Below are positions 36,275-49,630 of a stretch of DNA of 64,000 nucleotides, in pieces (position 1 is the first letter of the stretch; each line of letters opens with the position of its first letter). The stretch comes from Apostichopus japonicus (Eukaryota > Echinodermata > Holothuroidea > Aspidochirotida > Stichopodidae). Made by a program: the position numbers and the translations under genes. The stretch lies in contig NC_092582.1 in assembly GCF_037975245.1 (NCBI RefSeq), positions 7,233,001-7,297,000 of the forward strand, written 5' to 3'. Under the pieces are notes generated by a model. It made no database searches, was not told the origin of the DNA, and saw only the letters and a program-made list of their open reading frames with translations.

Positions 36275-38856
36275 TTGTGGGTTTGGACTCTCACTTGGGA
36301 GCCCAATTACATTGCTGCATCTCTCCTTCTAGTAGGCTGCTCCAACACCAGTCACCCAAAAAACATGGACTTTATTGATATTTAGTTTAAACCACTTAAT
36401 TGTTTTGCCACTTAACCGGTTATTGAAACCCATAAATGTTCTTTACCTCCCACCGCCAACCACCGTCTGACACGCATGACCGGTTCAAGAGGTTTTAACT
36501 TAGGTCCCTTCGTCCTTACTTCATCTAAGTTGAACTTGATCTAACGCTAACTTTGCAATCGAGAAAAAAAACCGGTTGTTGGTTAAATACAACAGACTAA
36601 GCTGTAGTCATATTGGTAAACTTGTTATATTATTCATGCACAATCATAACTGGACGTTGTTATCCGTGGGTTAAAATATCGAAATCATCACAATTTGGGG
36701 ACCCCTAAATATACATAACATCTTTATTTATATCATACAATTACTGACATTTATATAATAAGAGTATTTCGTGGAATAAACTAAGATTAGATCACAACCG
36801 GAAAGAACCGGGATTTTTCCCCCACTCTTTCATGAAGACTTTAGTTTCACTTATACATTCTTTTCTATAAGTAAAACGTCGACGGTATCATTGCTAACCA
36901 CAAGGGAAAACTTCTAATAAGTTATCTATTGAGCAGAATACAAATATGTATGCACATCTTTACCCCACCGGCGTTTTGGTTACCGTACGTCCGCTTCAGA
37001 AAAAAAGAAAAATGAAACCAAACAAATAGGAAACTGAAAGAAACGGAAGCAGTTGTTGCAAGATAAGTCAAGTGCTACGATGAAGGGGACAAAGTGAGGG
37101 GCATGTAAGAAAGGGTCAAGGTAAAATAAGGATATGAAAACATCAAAATATTTATATGATATTGTGGTCTTTCAGACCCCTTCAGAACCAATAGTGGCAC
37201 CAAAAAGATCAACTTGGGATCCTCTCTTGGATTTGCCAATGGAGTGTCCACGAAATATCGAATTGGGACATTTTGGATCCCAAGTGTCCTATCGAGGTGT
37301 GGAGAACGGGGTGCTCGTCATTGCTCAGAATGGAAATGTAACCGAGTTGTGCACACATTTATTATTAACGCTGAAAATAATTCACTTATGATTTGTTGGT
37401 GTAAAATCTTCTTGGGAAGGGGGGAGAGGGGGGGTTAATGTCTGTTTTTTTTTCTTTATCTTTTCGGTCAGATATAAGTGAGGGACAAGGTAGACAATTT
37501 ATGCCTCAGAGAGTAATACTGTTATAACTGTGGATGGTGAAAACCGTGAATATTTGAACGACCACTCTAATGTACTATAGCTTTGCTCTACAACTCATGG
37601 TTTGTTTTTTTGGTTGAAAGTATGTCATCAGTATTGATTACAAATGCATTTCTAAAGTCAAATGATAGACCAATATACTCAAACTTCAACATTTGCTTTG
37701 GATTGAATTTTTCTTTCACCCCCAACTTATTTATCCTCATTGTAAGATCCTCTCTTTAATCTTTTCTGTAACTGGGAATAAAAGATAGAACCTAAGAGAT
37801 GAATTTGATACTTTTGATGCTTTCAGCAGTTAGTGCCAAACTTGTATTCTGGCCAGTTCTGATAACTTTGCACTTTATTGACCACTACGAACGATCGATA
37901 CAAACAAAGAAAAAAATATAAAGCATGTGATGACACCGCCATAATGTTGGTTATTCATTTTCATGGATTTGTACTCTTACTCTTACTCATACTCATACTT
38001 ATTCTTTGTTCTTGTTCTTGTACTTCATGTCTACTATTAATTAAACAGGTCCTCGCCACGTGTATAGGCAGTTACATATGGATTCCTAAAATGGCGACGA
38101 GATTCAACAAGACAGTCTAGATTTAAATCAGAGAGCCCGCAGTCGGATAATGTGATCTAAGAGTTCTTATATAGATTCACTCTATTTCCCTCTAGTTCAC
38201 TATAGAACTGATTATTTTCGGGCTACTTATAGATTGGTCACCAGCTGGTTCACAACGAGACGTGTTAAAGTGCAGTTTCGAATGACCAAATAAATAAAGT
38301 GTGGTATACATGTAACACAACCATGGGTGTATGATGAACGCCATCTTGATTACATCATAACATCAATGTGGCCTTGCTCTTGTTTTGCTGTTTTATCTTT
38401 CATAAGTTGCAGGAAAAGTCACCAAAGTCAGACAAGAGACGTATGAACCGGTAGGATAAGGTGACTCTTCCCCCTGTACTGCTCTAGCTCTAACTCTAGC
38501 TCTAAATATGCATGCGTTAAACTTTAACATAACCGTTCTTGTTCTTGAAAATCACTGCCATTCAGGGAGCAATGAATATCTGAAAATGCTAAAAAAAAAA
38601 AAAATACACACATCTTGCTGTCCCCCCGTACAGGGTGGATTTAACCATGTTATCACGCGGATGGTGCCTACATTGAGCACGGTAGATATGGAATCGATTA
38701 AAACAAATATATCCGGCTTTGACATTTTCGAACAAATCGCACCTATTGTTGTTCTGTTATTAAAGAAACCGGAACATGTGATATCGCGGAATGACCGCAA
38801 AGTTGCAACCTAAAGGTAAGAAATTTGTTCTAAGGCGTGATCCTATTACCTAATAG

Positions 38857-38864
38857 TATAAATA
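38857..38864 (+). promoter_or_regulatory. TATA box, plus gene of unit 3
   Basis: TATAAATA, 114 bp before the ATG at 38971, in the same context as the other units. Confidence 0.6.
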
Positions 38865-38970
38865 CGATTGATTTGAAAATTATTTGTTAAACTAGAAGTG
38901 ACAGCCAGTACTCAAAAGCTGAATTAACTATACATTAGTTACCACACCTGTCAAGTATTCTACAAGAAAA

Positions 38971-41900
38971 ATGGCTTCTTACACAAACGGTACGTTACTG
39001 TGTTCATTATTATTTATACATCATATACCATTACTGATTATGCATTACATAGAATGCATACTTTTAAATATCTGTATTGTTAACTTTCTTAAAAATTCAT
39101 TGAAGATCTAACTTTAACCTATACTTTGAATATTAGAACATGGGACTGAATTTGCTATCGTTATTGCCAGTAAGACTAATAATCAGATCATTTTTCAAAG
39201 TCTTTCAGAGTCAGATATAATGATGGGAAATACTATATACTTATAGCAAATTTAAATGTTAGTAAATATAATATAGGCCTATACTGTATACTGTATAGGC
39301 TAATAATGCAGTCTGGATCTGATACATGAACTGAAATGTCACGGATGCAGAAAATCTTAAACTTAATGGATCGAATGATTTATTTTGAAAGATTAGTTGA
39401 CACTCCGACCCTTGGAAGTTAATATTCAAATCAGGAATCCAGTTTCGTCTGAATAAATACCGGTGTACGTGTAAAACTGTAGTCAGGACAATAATGCGTC
39501 GTCAGTCCTTCTTGGTTCTTATATATGTGTTGTGTTCAGTGATGTCGAAGAAATGCAAAGTCGAGAGGCAAAATTTCAAGTTTAGCCATGTCAACAATAA
39601 AGTTGTCACTATTTTAGCCTTGAAGTACACGGATTAAATCTTACATCGTAATACGGCGTTTTTTATAAATGTACGCAAGGTTTGATAGTGACATAAAGCT
39701 GTAAATTGCTCTTTACAACATTTCTTTACGTATTTCTTTCGCAAATATTCTCTATCCTTTTGAGGTAGTTTTCTTTCCTTCATACTCACATACGTTCAAG
39801 CCATTATGACAATATGATTTAATTTTGCTTTTTTTTTTGTGCTATTTCTTAGGAAACAAGTTCTTTGGAATTTTCTCTCTATTGGCGTTTATTGCTTTGT
39901 CTTCAACACAAACAACGACAGCGACCAGTCATCGTCTTCGAAGCCTCTACCTACGTATGCTAGTTAGCTGTAACCAACTGCAAGTATCACGTGATGAACT
40001 GTCGTCTGCTATTGTGAGTAATATTATGCAGGTGTAGTAGCACTATTAATTCTTCGGCTAACACACTCTATATAGAATATATATTACTTTGAGCCCAATA
40101 ATACGCTCAATTTGTTTTTGTTTCTTGTTCGGTTCTATGAAACGCTTGGATGCGTGAATACAGAGTTTTAGTTGCGTCTATTCATGTTAAACTGCCCATG
40201 ACCTTTCAATAAACTCATAACGACATATTTGACGTCAAAATGACGTCAAAGTACTATAGTAAATGCTGCTATCGATGGAGGAGGCACGTATCTAAACATA
40301 CGTTGCACGAAACCATATGTAATTCAGGGGCGGATCCAGGATTTTAAGGAGGAGTGGATGTGGAAGTGGGGTCGTGGAAGCAGCCCACCACCCCTTGCAT
40401 GTCTAGGGACAACAGTATGGGTAAAAACAAGATGAAATGCTATCAAACTTGAGACGTGAAAATTGTGCATTCTGAGTGATATCTAGGCTAAAATTAGGTC
40501 TGAAAGAAAGGTTTTGCTTGTAACTCTTTATGTGTGGTGGAAAAAGTGGTGTGACCCCACCCTCTCCCTCTCATCCTCCCCCTTTCTGACTCTGAGACTT
40601 GTTAATACTTCAATCGTTATATCTCAGTAATTCAAAGGGTAATAAATAATCAAACAAATTACGAAGCTGACACTGCGTTTAATTGACATAATTTCCTTTT
40701 TAAGGAAATTAAATTAAGATAGGGTGTCGGGGTGGGGGAGGGTGAGAAGGGGTAAACGAAAATCAAACGATTTAACTGATACTCTCAACAACAGTATCAT
40801 TCCATTGAGACTGTGACGGTGTGACCGGTTGTCTGTCGCCAGAAATTGTTAATTGTTGAAGACTTAATATGAAGAATGTACATGCACATGCTTCGTTCCC
40901 AAACTGTTGAATTATTAGAATTACATTTCTGAACTTATCCCTTTAGTTTGATTACTGACCATGAAGTTGTATATTTTTACTACGCAGACTCAAACACGTG
41001 ATGTAAGTGGAGTAATTCATCATTCCTCTGTCGATTCTATTTCTGGTTTGGATGCACACCTTGGTGACGTCAGCGTTTTTGATCAAGAAGAGGTAATCAT
41101 TAAATTGACTTCAAATTGTGACAATGAATTTGTTTAACCCTATATATTGAACTGTTATCGCGAACTATTGTTTGTGGAGAAAACACTGAGATAAATTAAT
41201 AGATTTATAGTAACCTATGTCGTGAAAGTAAGCTAACGGTAGATCAACTCCTCGTGTGAACGAAAGTAGGCTAACACAATTTTTTTTCAAATGTAGGACG
41301 CTTCAGCTAATCATACACACCAAGGTTATGCTACTACAAAGCTTCATTCTGGGCTGCTAAACAGGTTTAGGCTGCTGGCGATGTACATATACGTCAATAG
41401 TAGGCAATCACAACGCGAAGAACTGGCAACTTCAGCTCAACATGTAAGCAAAGCAGATATTACAATACCTGATAGGCCAAACGTAGGCTTGTCAGCCCAT
41501 ACATGTCAATGGGAGACAACGTTACTTGTATCTATCAAATACAGCTTAGTGTTTAAATAGTATTGCTTCAACACTTGAAAGACTATACCAACGGTTGAGA
41601 CCTCGTTAATCCTTTTAAAGAGTTTTTGGTCATCTGTAGACCCTTTACTCTTCCCTCTTCCTCGTCATCTCAACATTGCTGACTTCACTATCTTTCATTG
41701 TTTTTGCCTTCTAGATTGGTAATATTCCAGATCTGCTGATCAACCACTTGACGTACCTTAAACTGACTGAGGGCGCTCTCAGACTATATCAACAAGACGA
41801 GTTAGTCCTCAAGATTGTCGATGATTCCCTGACGACATATGAACATCAACTAGAGACAATCATCAAAAACGTTGTAAATATCAGGAAAACAATCAATATC

Positions 41901-42439
41901 ATTGTGAGTATATTTATGTTTCATTTTTATAAGTAGACTTAAAAATGAAGGCCAAATATCATTTTATTCAACTGATCTTAATTAAGCATTTACCCGAATA
42001 TACGATTTTCCAGCTACAATTACGAAACTGCTTTCCCCCAAAAGATTGAAAAAGACAAACATAATGTTCTATAATTTGAAAACATGATGAATAATGTGTA
42101 TACTTCTGTTACTTTAGCGAAGAATTTAGAACCATGAACACATATACAAGAAATCACAACACATGGAATAGGCCACGTTGCTTTGAAATAACTGTAAATT
42201 CTTGTAATATTGTTTCAGTATTTATTCTCATAACTGTCAACTTCCTAATCCAATATTTCATTCAGATCCAAATATTCGGACGTACCTTTGACTCTGGATC
42301 CGTACAAGAGGTGACCTTTGACGCATGTGACATAACTACCACGACCTGCATAACAAGACGAGGCTTATACATACTACAAGAGTTCGACTATTACTTGAGA
42401 ATAGCAAGACGGAATTTTGTTACTTTGTCTTCGTCTTAG
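38971..42439 (+). CDS. Helical cytokine-like secreted protein, copy 3 (six exons)
   Basis: Exons: 38971-38989, 39853-40013, 40988-41092, 41297-41443, 41715-41903, 42266-42439. All GT/AG sites are present, phases are 1,0,0,0,0, and the product is 264 residues, all open. It is a second protein subtype shared with copy 4: signal core FFGIFSLLAFIALSS, Q50 in place of K50, D82 in place of N82, LLNRFRLLAMYIY in place of [13 protein letters not shown] in exon 4, and C-terminus LSSS. The sequon at N100 (NHT), all three cysteines and the helix-D sequence are unchanged. Intron 2 is shorter than in copies 1 and 2. Function as for copy 1. Confidence 0.7.
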
Positions 42440-43769
42440 GCTTCGTCATCCAATCGAAGTATCGAAAAGGCAACTCACTTTTGATGTCAAAAGTTTGTGT
42501 AAGTTTTTGTTTTTCATTATTAGTGTGTGCAATTCTGTTATCCATAATAGAAAACTTTGTGATATTCATTCATAAAACTTTTGTAAAACATTGTGTTTTT
42601 TATTAGTTTTAAGGCCTTTTAATTAATGTTCCTTAGCATTTTTATTATATTTTTTTAAAGGATTTCTACGTGCAATTGTTTCAAGAAAGTAATATAAACA
42701 CTACTTACATTACTCGTAAGTAAATTCTCCATTTGGTGAAACAATCTAGGAAGTACTTTATAACGAAAGTCGACTCTAAAATATTTTATAACGATAATAT
42801 CAGAAATATTCATGAATTTATATTAATTTATGATGGAGGTGATTTATAGTTTATACTATAAGTTTCTTTATCACATGATTTTTTTTTTATGATTATTCGC
42901 AACGTGTACAATTTTGGGTCAATGTTACTCATTCCGCCCGGCACGTTGATGGTCTATCTGGGATAATAATTCTGGGATATCTGGGATAGTAATTTTCAAT
43001 TTATGCGCAATATCATTACTTGCGGTATGGTTACACTGTTCCATGTTTATGATGTCAATAGTGACGTCAAAGAAGAAGAGGAAAAACAATTTCTATTACA
43101 TCCCTATCTCACTGTTATCATTTGGATTTTTGTTTGAAAATCAATCATTATAAAGAATTACATATTTTATTTTTCCTTTCTTCTCTTCTTGACTGTAGTT
43201 TGTCTGGCAAAAGATCATCACTAAATTATCCTAAGAACACTTTATAGCATGATTACCTTTCTGGATAGTTCCTTCTTATGGAAAAGGGTATTTAAATCTA
43301 AGCTAATTAAGTTTGTTTGTGGAAAACATTTCAATTTGATTCATATTGTTACTTGCTTTCAAATATCCGTCCCTACAGTTTTATATATTTTTCTTCTGGT
43401 GAGAGGCATATTGTGTCTAATAGTAACGTTACTTAGTCAAGCGTACTGCTGTGTTTCCAAAAATTGTGTCTTCTTGTTAGTTACATAACTATATAACTAA
43501 TTTAATTAAATAAATAACTAATAGTTTTAAATATGTTTTGCAAATATGTCGTACATGTTATTGGTATTTTATATATACTGTAAGTGATCGCTAAATAAAC
43601 AGGAATACGGCACTTTAAAATATCGTTATTATTTTATTTCCACATTTTATCTCTATCTCTCTTTTTCCCAATCTCTCTCTTTCACTATTCCAACCCCCCT
43701 CCTCTCTCTCTATGTTATCCCCTATCCCTTTCCGCCTATGATTGAAGGATGGGGGTACTTTTCCGTTTA

Positions 43770-44920
43770 TTATTGAAACAATTCTGGCTTGGTGTTAGAG
43801 AACATCATTCTGATCATACAAGGCATTAATCCACCCCTATCCACCCAACCTTCTCCCATTTCTGAAGTACTGTCGTTCTTAAGTTCAACGTAGCTATAGA
43901 TAAAACCTTGTAAAGACCCAATCATGTCAACATTTTTGTAAGAAACCGTAAAGCACCCCCCCACCCCCTTGTGTTACAAGATTTGTGGGAATCATACACT
44001 CAACATGTTTGGAGGCAAAAGCAGCTACCTGAAAATAATTTTGTACATCTCTCTCCATAAAACTAAACTCGGCATGTAAACAGAAGGCACAAGGTTAATT
44101 CGATTCAGAACAATCTCCATTGTAGACAAAAAATAAAAAATGGTTTCGTCTTGAAACAATGATGAACGAGTAACAAAGAATAACTTCTGTGCTCTTTGCT
44201 TCACAGTTCATTACTATACTGTACTAATATCCCTTTATGTCAAATAATCGATCCCACATTCAAACTTCAATTCTACTGCTCCACACGAAATCATTTTCCT
44301 CATTCAGACATTTAATTGTCTGCAAGTAAACGTTTGCCAAAAACGCTAGAAGTAGCCAGGAAGGTTAGAACCCACAGGAAATTTAACTTTGAACAATTTT
44401 AGCAGCTGCAACCATCATTAACTATTGGGCCTTATCTTCAGACTCTCTTGATTATAATATTATTGGTGAAACTTTTCTATAGTGGAGAGAGTTGCTTGAA
44501 GTCGAGTAATATAGCCGACAAAAGATGACAGGGCTGCTTTATAGGTGGTCATATTCTCTGGCTGACTCTTCAGCCCAAATTCATCACTTTGAACAAGTCT
44601 GATAGCGTCCTCCATCATGAATGTGAATTCGGCATGTTTCACTATCAAGTCCTGAATATCATCAATCTGAATAAAAAAATAATGCAAAATGTTAACCTTT
44701 AACCTTTTACAGTGAGGGCTGAATTCTCGAAATAGTGCTAATGGCCACCCAATGGCATGTATTCATCGATCGTTTGAGGGTTCATTCGAAATTTGATGAC
44801 ATATGAACAACGTGAAGTAGTGATTACTCACTGAGATGGTATGATTTTGTTTATACTGTTCACTAGCATACCGATAGTACGGGCAGTATGAATATTCATA
44901 AAGGTGAAGAACTGTTTGTA
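43770..44920 (-). pseudogene. Antisense cytokine-like paralogue, unit 3 (frameshifted)
   Basis: Exon 44920-44832 is 89 nt because one T of a TTTT run is missing, giving a frameshift relative to the 90-nt exon of units 1 and 2. Exon 44666-44460 (68 codons plus stop) is intact. The last exon-like segment 43931-43770 has lost its inner acceptor (AT for AG), as in unit 2. Confidence 0.5.
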
Positions 44921-46534
44921 CTGTTAGTAAGAGTGCCTTAAATCAATTGAAGAACGGCATAAGGTGTATTAGCATTAGGACATTGTCCCAACTGGCTGGT
45001 CGTGGGTGTGGGATGGGGTAGGGGTGATATTTTCTAAATCATGGGTCCATTTTTCAGTACAGCTGTCATCCTGGACGTAAAGACTTAGCAAAATCGTAAA
45101 TTTATGGGACGTCTAATTTTCTTTGGACATGTAGCAATTATTGCACTTCATTATATTTTAGTTATAATATTTGAAAAGTGTGCTTTAGTTTTCAGGAGGA
45201 AAGAGTGGTTGTGTAGTGGATGGGAAAGGGGGGGGGGGTGTTGCTGCTCATAATCCGATCAAGACAACCAGCAGTATGTGATTACCTCTGCTTGACGAAA
45301 GACTACGTAATAGTTAAAGAAATTTTTCTTCCCCGAGACAGTGAGAACTGAAGAGGGCAACACGACAATGTTCTCGTTTTGGAAACGCTGAGTTATCTGA
45401 GAAAATACTTTTTAAGAAAAGTCACCCAGGAAAGAAATTAACAGCTCGGTCATGTGACTCTATACCAACTAAGTACCACACACCTCGATTGAAATGTAGC
45501 ACTAGGGTGTATTGTGGATTCCTCTTCCGTTGGAGTGGGGGGGGGGGGAGGACGTCCGGAAAGAAAATACAGTAAATCAACTGAATGGGCTACATGGTGT
45601 GACTGTTCCAGTGATGCAGTCATTGTAATTGTGCACATTTTTTCTACAAATAAATGACTAAATGGACATAAATATAGTTTCATCTTTTAAACTGCAAAGA
45701 GGCTTGCAGTCACTTGCAGGATTACAATCTAAATTAAAATCATAGGCAAACAGATTGATTATCAGTTTTGTGAGCCATAAACTACTTTAATGACTTCATG
45801 TTTTAAATAAACCCCCTCCCAAAAGAAGATTTGTCATGCGCAATAAATGTTAGTCCAAACTTCAAGTATAAATTGCATCCAAACTTTAATATTTTCAGAT
45901 CTTGACCTCTGTCAACTATTTTAACTTTTCTTTAGAGACTATTGCTGGCCTTAGACCTCCATAGAAAACAAGATATTTTTTTAATACTCAAACTGTCATA
46001 TTACATGTGAAGTTGATAAACAAAGTACTTCTTGATCTATCATGTCTACAAGCCAATGCATCACATAGACAAAAATATATAGCATTACCATCACATATGC
46101 TTCCTTTGCGTTTGGCAGGGAATAAATATCAAAACTGATATTCATCAGCACATAGTATACATCTACTGATGGTGACGACTTAAAATACTGCATCAACATA
46201 AGACGGATATTCACCATCTTCATTTACCTGCGAACCTGTGCTTGATTGACACATATGCAATTAGGGCATCACTTAATATATTGATATTTACAGCATGAAT
46301 TGATATCCTAGCAATATTGCCGCTAGTACATATTATAACTTGATATCATGAAACATTCATATCCCACCTATCCTATCATAGCTCCTTACCCACAGCTCCT
46401 GTACAACGCATGTACAACCCATGCAAACCATAAACATAAAGGTACAGATTCTGAAGTAAGGAAAATATAGTAGCATACCTTATACTGCACCAAGTTGTGA
46501 AACTTGTATTCAGTGCTAGCTTTTCCACTGCTCA

Positions 46535-46804
46535 TCAAGGGCACATCACTGGTCGAGTGTCGCAGTTGAAGCAGATGACCAATACTTCAAGGGGAGGGTT
46601 GGGAACAAAACTGGCAACCGGTGCAAGAGGGTACGGAGGATTCAATGTATGCTGTTTGAACATTTCGTCTAAAATTTTGCCATGCACTGACCTCTTCCTC
46701 CTTCTTGGTGCTGGAAGTTTCTCTATGCTGACCTCATGAGCCAGATGATACATAGATGGAGTTTGATGGTACTGCTCCGTCACATATATTTTCAGTTGAA
46801 ACAT
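46535..46804 (-). other. Unrecognised coding-like ORF, unit 4
   Basis: Same ORF as in unit 1, identical in protein. Confidence 0.25.
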
Positions 46805-48612
46805 GTGGCTTATTGAACACAGATAGGCATTTTGTCACATATAGGTATTTGTTCATGCTTCTTCTAATAAAAAAAAGTCTTCTACGGAGGCATATTTGCA
46901 GGGAAACTTTTGAAGATGAAAAACATGAAGAACTAATAGGTAAATGTAAAGTTTCCTTAATTAAGGGAAGGAGAGGGGCTAGGGGAGTCTTCAATTTTGG
47001 AATTTGAGAGAGAATGACAAGGTACATGCAACTAGCTATCACTAGCTATCACTATCACCCAAAACACATACATGTGTAAAAAAAAATTTCTTTTGGAATT
47101 TTGATAAATACTCACTAAACCTGTATTTGTTACCATCTCATTTACCAACAACCATGCATAGGAATCACTGCAGTAGAGATTAACTACAATAATTACATAC
47201 TTTTAAAAAAGAAAAGGTGCAGTTTGTAGTTTAACAATGAAAATTGGTGTGCACTATGTTTTCAGTTACTGTAAATGCTTTGTTTTTATACAACTGTGTT
47301 AAAGTCCACCAATATCGAACAAATAGCATTGTACAGGTAAAGCACATGCCAACAGATTATTTATCCTTCAACACACTATTTGGTTAAACAAGATCAACAT
47401 ATCAAAATGCAGATTCACAAACATGCACAAAAAATGTAGACCATTCTAGTAATATGTAACATCCGCTGAAACAAAACGTTGTTTTCCGCACACAAATTTG
47501 TCAGCGGAAAACAACGTTTTTTTCAGCGGAAAGTACCGTTTTTTGAGGGGGGGGGGTGGGGGTGGGAGGAGCAAAATGCTTACTGAAATGATTAGGCACA
47601 TGGAAGGATTTAGGAGGATGGAGAAGACTGTAGCAGGATAAAATGTAACTCCGAGAATAGACTATTATTAGGATAGCTTAGGTTGTAGCAATTAGGCTGT
47701 AAGCACAAGTTTAATTTTATTTTAACAGCGCCACCTTATTTGGTTGTAGTTTCCGATATGGCGTGAAGGTGAAAAAAGGTGAGCTGATGTGACGATTTGG
47801 TCTCGCTAAGTTTCATCCTTTTGGGGACGGGCGGGGGGTGGGTGTTCTTTGTGATATTTTCACATTACCAATAACAGCGTCCCTTTGCCCTTTAATCCGA
47901 AATGTACTTGCAGTCGTGTCTTGTACACCTGTCCTGTATGAACACTTAAAAGCATGCCAGTGTGCACTTGTGACATCATGTAGCCTTGTACTTGTAGGAT
48001 CCCCACTTTCGTCACCAAGGGACCAAATTAAGATAGGCCTAGGCCTAGCCTATGCCCAAAAGAATAGCACTGTGTGATATGGTCAGTGATCATAACCCGA
48101 CTAAAAACTAGGCATATAACCTAACAAAACAAGTTACACCGTTCTCTGAACAATAACATTGGTACCACTATTAGTAGTAGTAGTAGTACTAGGCCCTAAG
48201 TACCCGAATTTCAATTAGGCATAGCCTACTGTACGACTACGAGTAGTTAGGCCTAGGCATACTTACAGTAAGGCCTTACGTTAGGCTTGTAAGTAGTAGT
48301 AGAACTGGTATCTGTTATCTTTAACATACGCCTATCAATTTCACTATGACATAAATGCACTTACTACATGATTATTACCCAGGTCGGAAGGGTTGGCAGA
48401 GTCCTGGTTGAATTATTATCTAATTCGATTCTGCGTACAACCAGGCATTTAACTTGTTTGATGTTGGTTACAGGCTTACAGCACAGTGTATAGTTTATGT
48501 TGGCAACAACAATCATGTAGGTAGAAATTGTCAATGTCTTTAGAGTTAGCATCTCAGTCGCCTTCTGTGATATCCGACTATCAATAGTCTCCTTGAATGG
48601 CTTGTAAGGGTC

Positions 48613-48714
48613 CACGATAGTTATCGTGAAATTCATAACATGTGTGATGAAGTTATAACACAGCACGATAACTTTCGTGGATCACCATTACCAAGAACCA
48701 CGATAGTTATCGTG
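48613..48714. repeat. Triple inverted-repeat cluster, unit 4
   Basis: Same arrangement. The middle copy carries the same TTTCGTG change as unit 2, one of the marks linking the left parts of units 2 and 4. Confidence 0.65.
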
Positions 48715-49087
48715 ACGACACCAGAATCGGGTGTCCATATGTACTTTCGTTCTATCCACTCGCTGAAATAGAGCTATATAGGATTCACGAGCTTGCGATA
48801 ACTTCGCCACCTACACACAGATATAGGGTTCTAAGATATACTCCACAGAGTAAACTAAAAGTAAGTATTTCTCTTCCGACATGTGTTGATGTGTTTCAAA
48901 ATCGCTAGCATACGGTCGCCAAAATCTGTGCAGCTTTTGGGAGTTCACTCCCTGTCAATAACGTTGAACACAATCGGTTAAAAATAATCGGTCTACTGAA
49001 CATACCCCCTTGAGAGACGATCTCGTCTGCAGGTTTACAAGTGACTTCAGTTAGGAAGCTTGCGGAAATTGCTGGTCGAATCGGATA

Positions 49088-49630
49088 ACAATCAATCAAT
49101 TCAATTCAATTTTTTCAATTCATAAGACTTTATTTCAATCTCTTGTATTAAAGTATGCAACTTTGACAATAGACGTGGGTAAATTTACAAGAGAACAAGA
49201 GATTGAGGAGTGCCAACAAGAAGCTCTGCAGAGCTTGTTTACGTTGACACCCCTTTACAAATAAAACATAGAAAGAAAGCTTAAGTATACAGAGAAAACA
49301 GAACAAAGATGGCAAAGAAAGGAAATACAAAATCAATGATAGCTTGATATAAGATACTCTTTAAGACGTTTTTTGAAGGTGTTCAAAGTTTTACAACCAG
49401 TAATGGTAGTAGGGAAGGATTTCCAAAGTTTTACGCCGACATAACGAATACCAAGTTGTGAAGACCTAAGTCTAAAGTAAGGAACAGTCAAGTGATTTGG
49501 CGCACGGTTAGGATAAGGATCGTTACGTAACTGAAAATAGTTACGAAAAGTCGACGGAGCATTATCATGTAACCAATTGAAAATAAAAATACCAACATTG
49601 TAACGATTTATATCATAGATACTAAATCGC
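49088..49630 (-). mobile_element. Non-LTR retrotransposon tail, unit 4
   Basis: Same inherited fragment as in unit 1. Confidence 0.75.

Larger units (their letters stand above)
30298..45064. repeat. Tandem array unit 3
   Basis: Third direct copy. Private insertions are a hAT-type miniature element at 31506-31877 and a second element at 34290-34940, both flanked by 8-bp target duplications. Intron 2 has the short version also found in unit 4, without the (TA)n tract and tRNA-derived SINE of units 1 and 2. Other stretches without genes (30298-31500, 32990-35000, 36280-38600) carry the same unassigned sequence as the other units. Confidence 0.9.
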
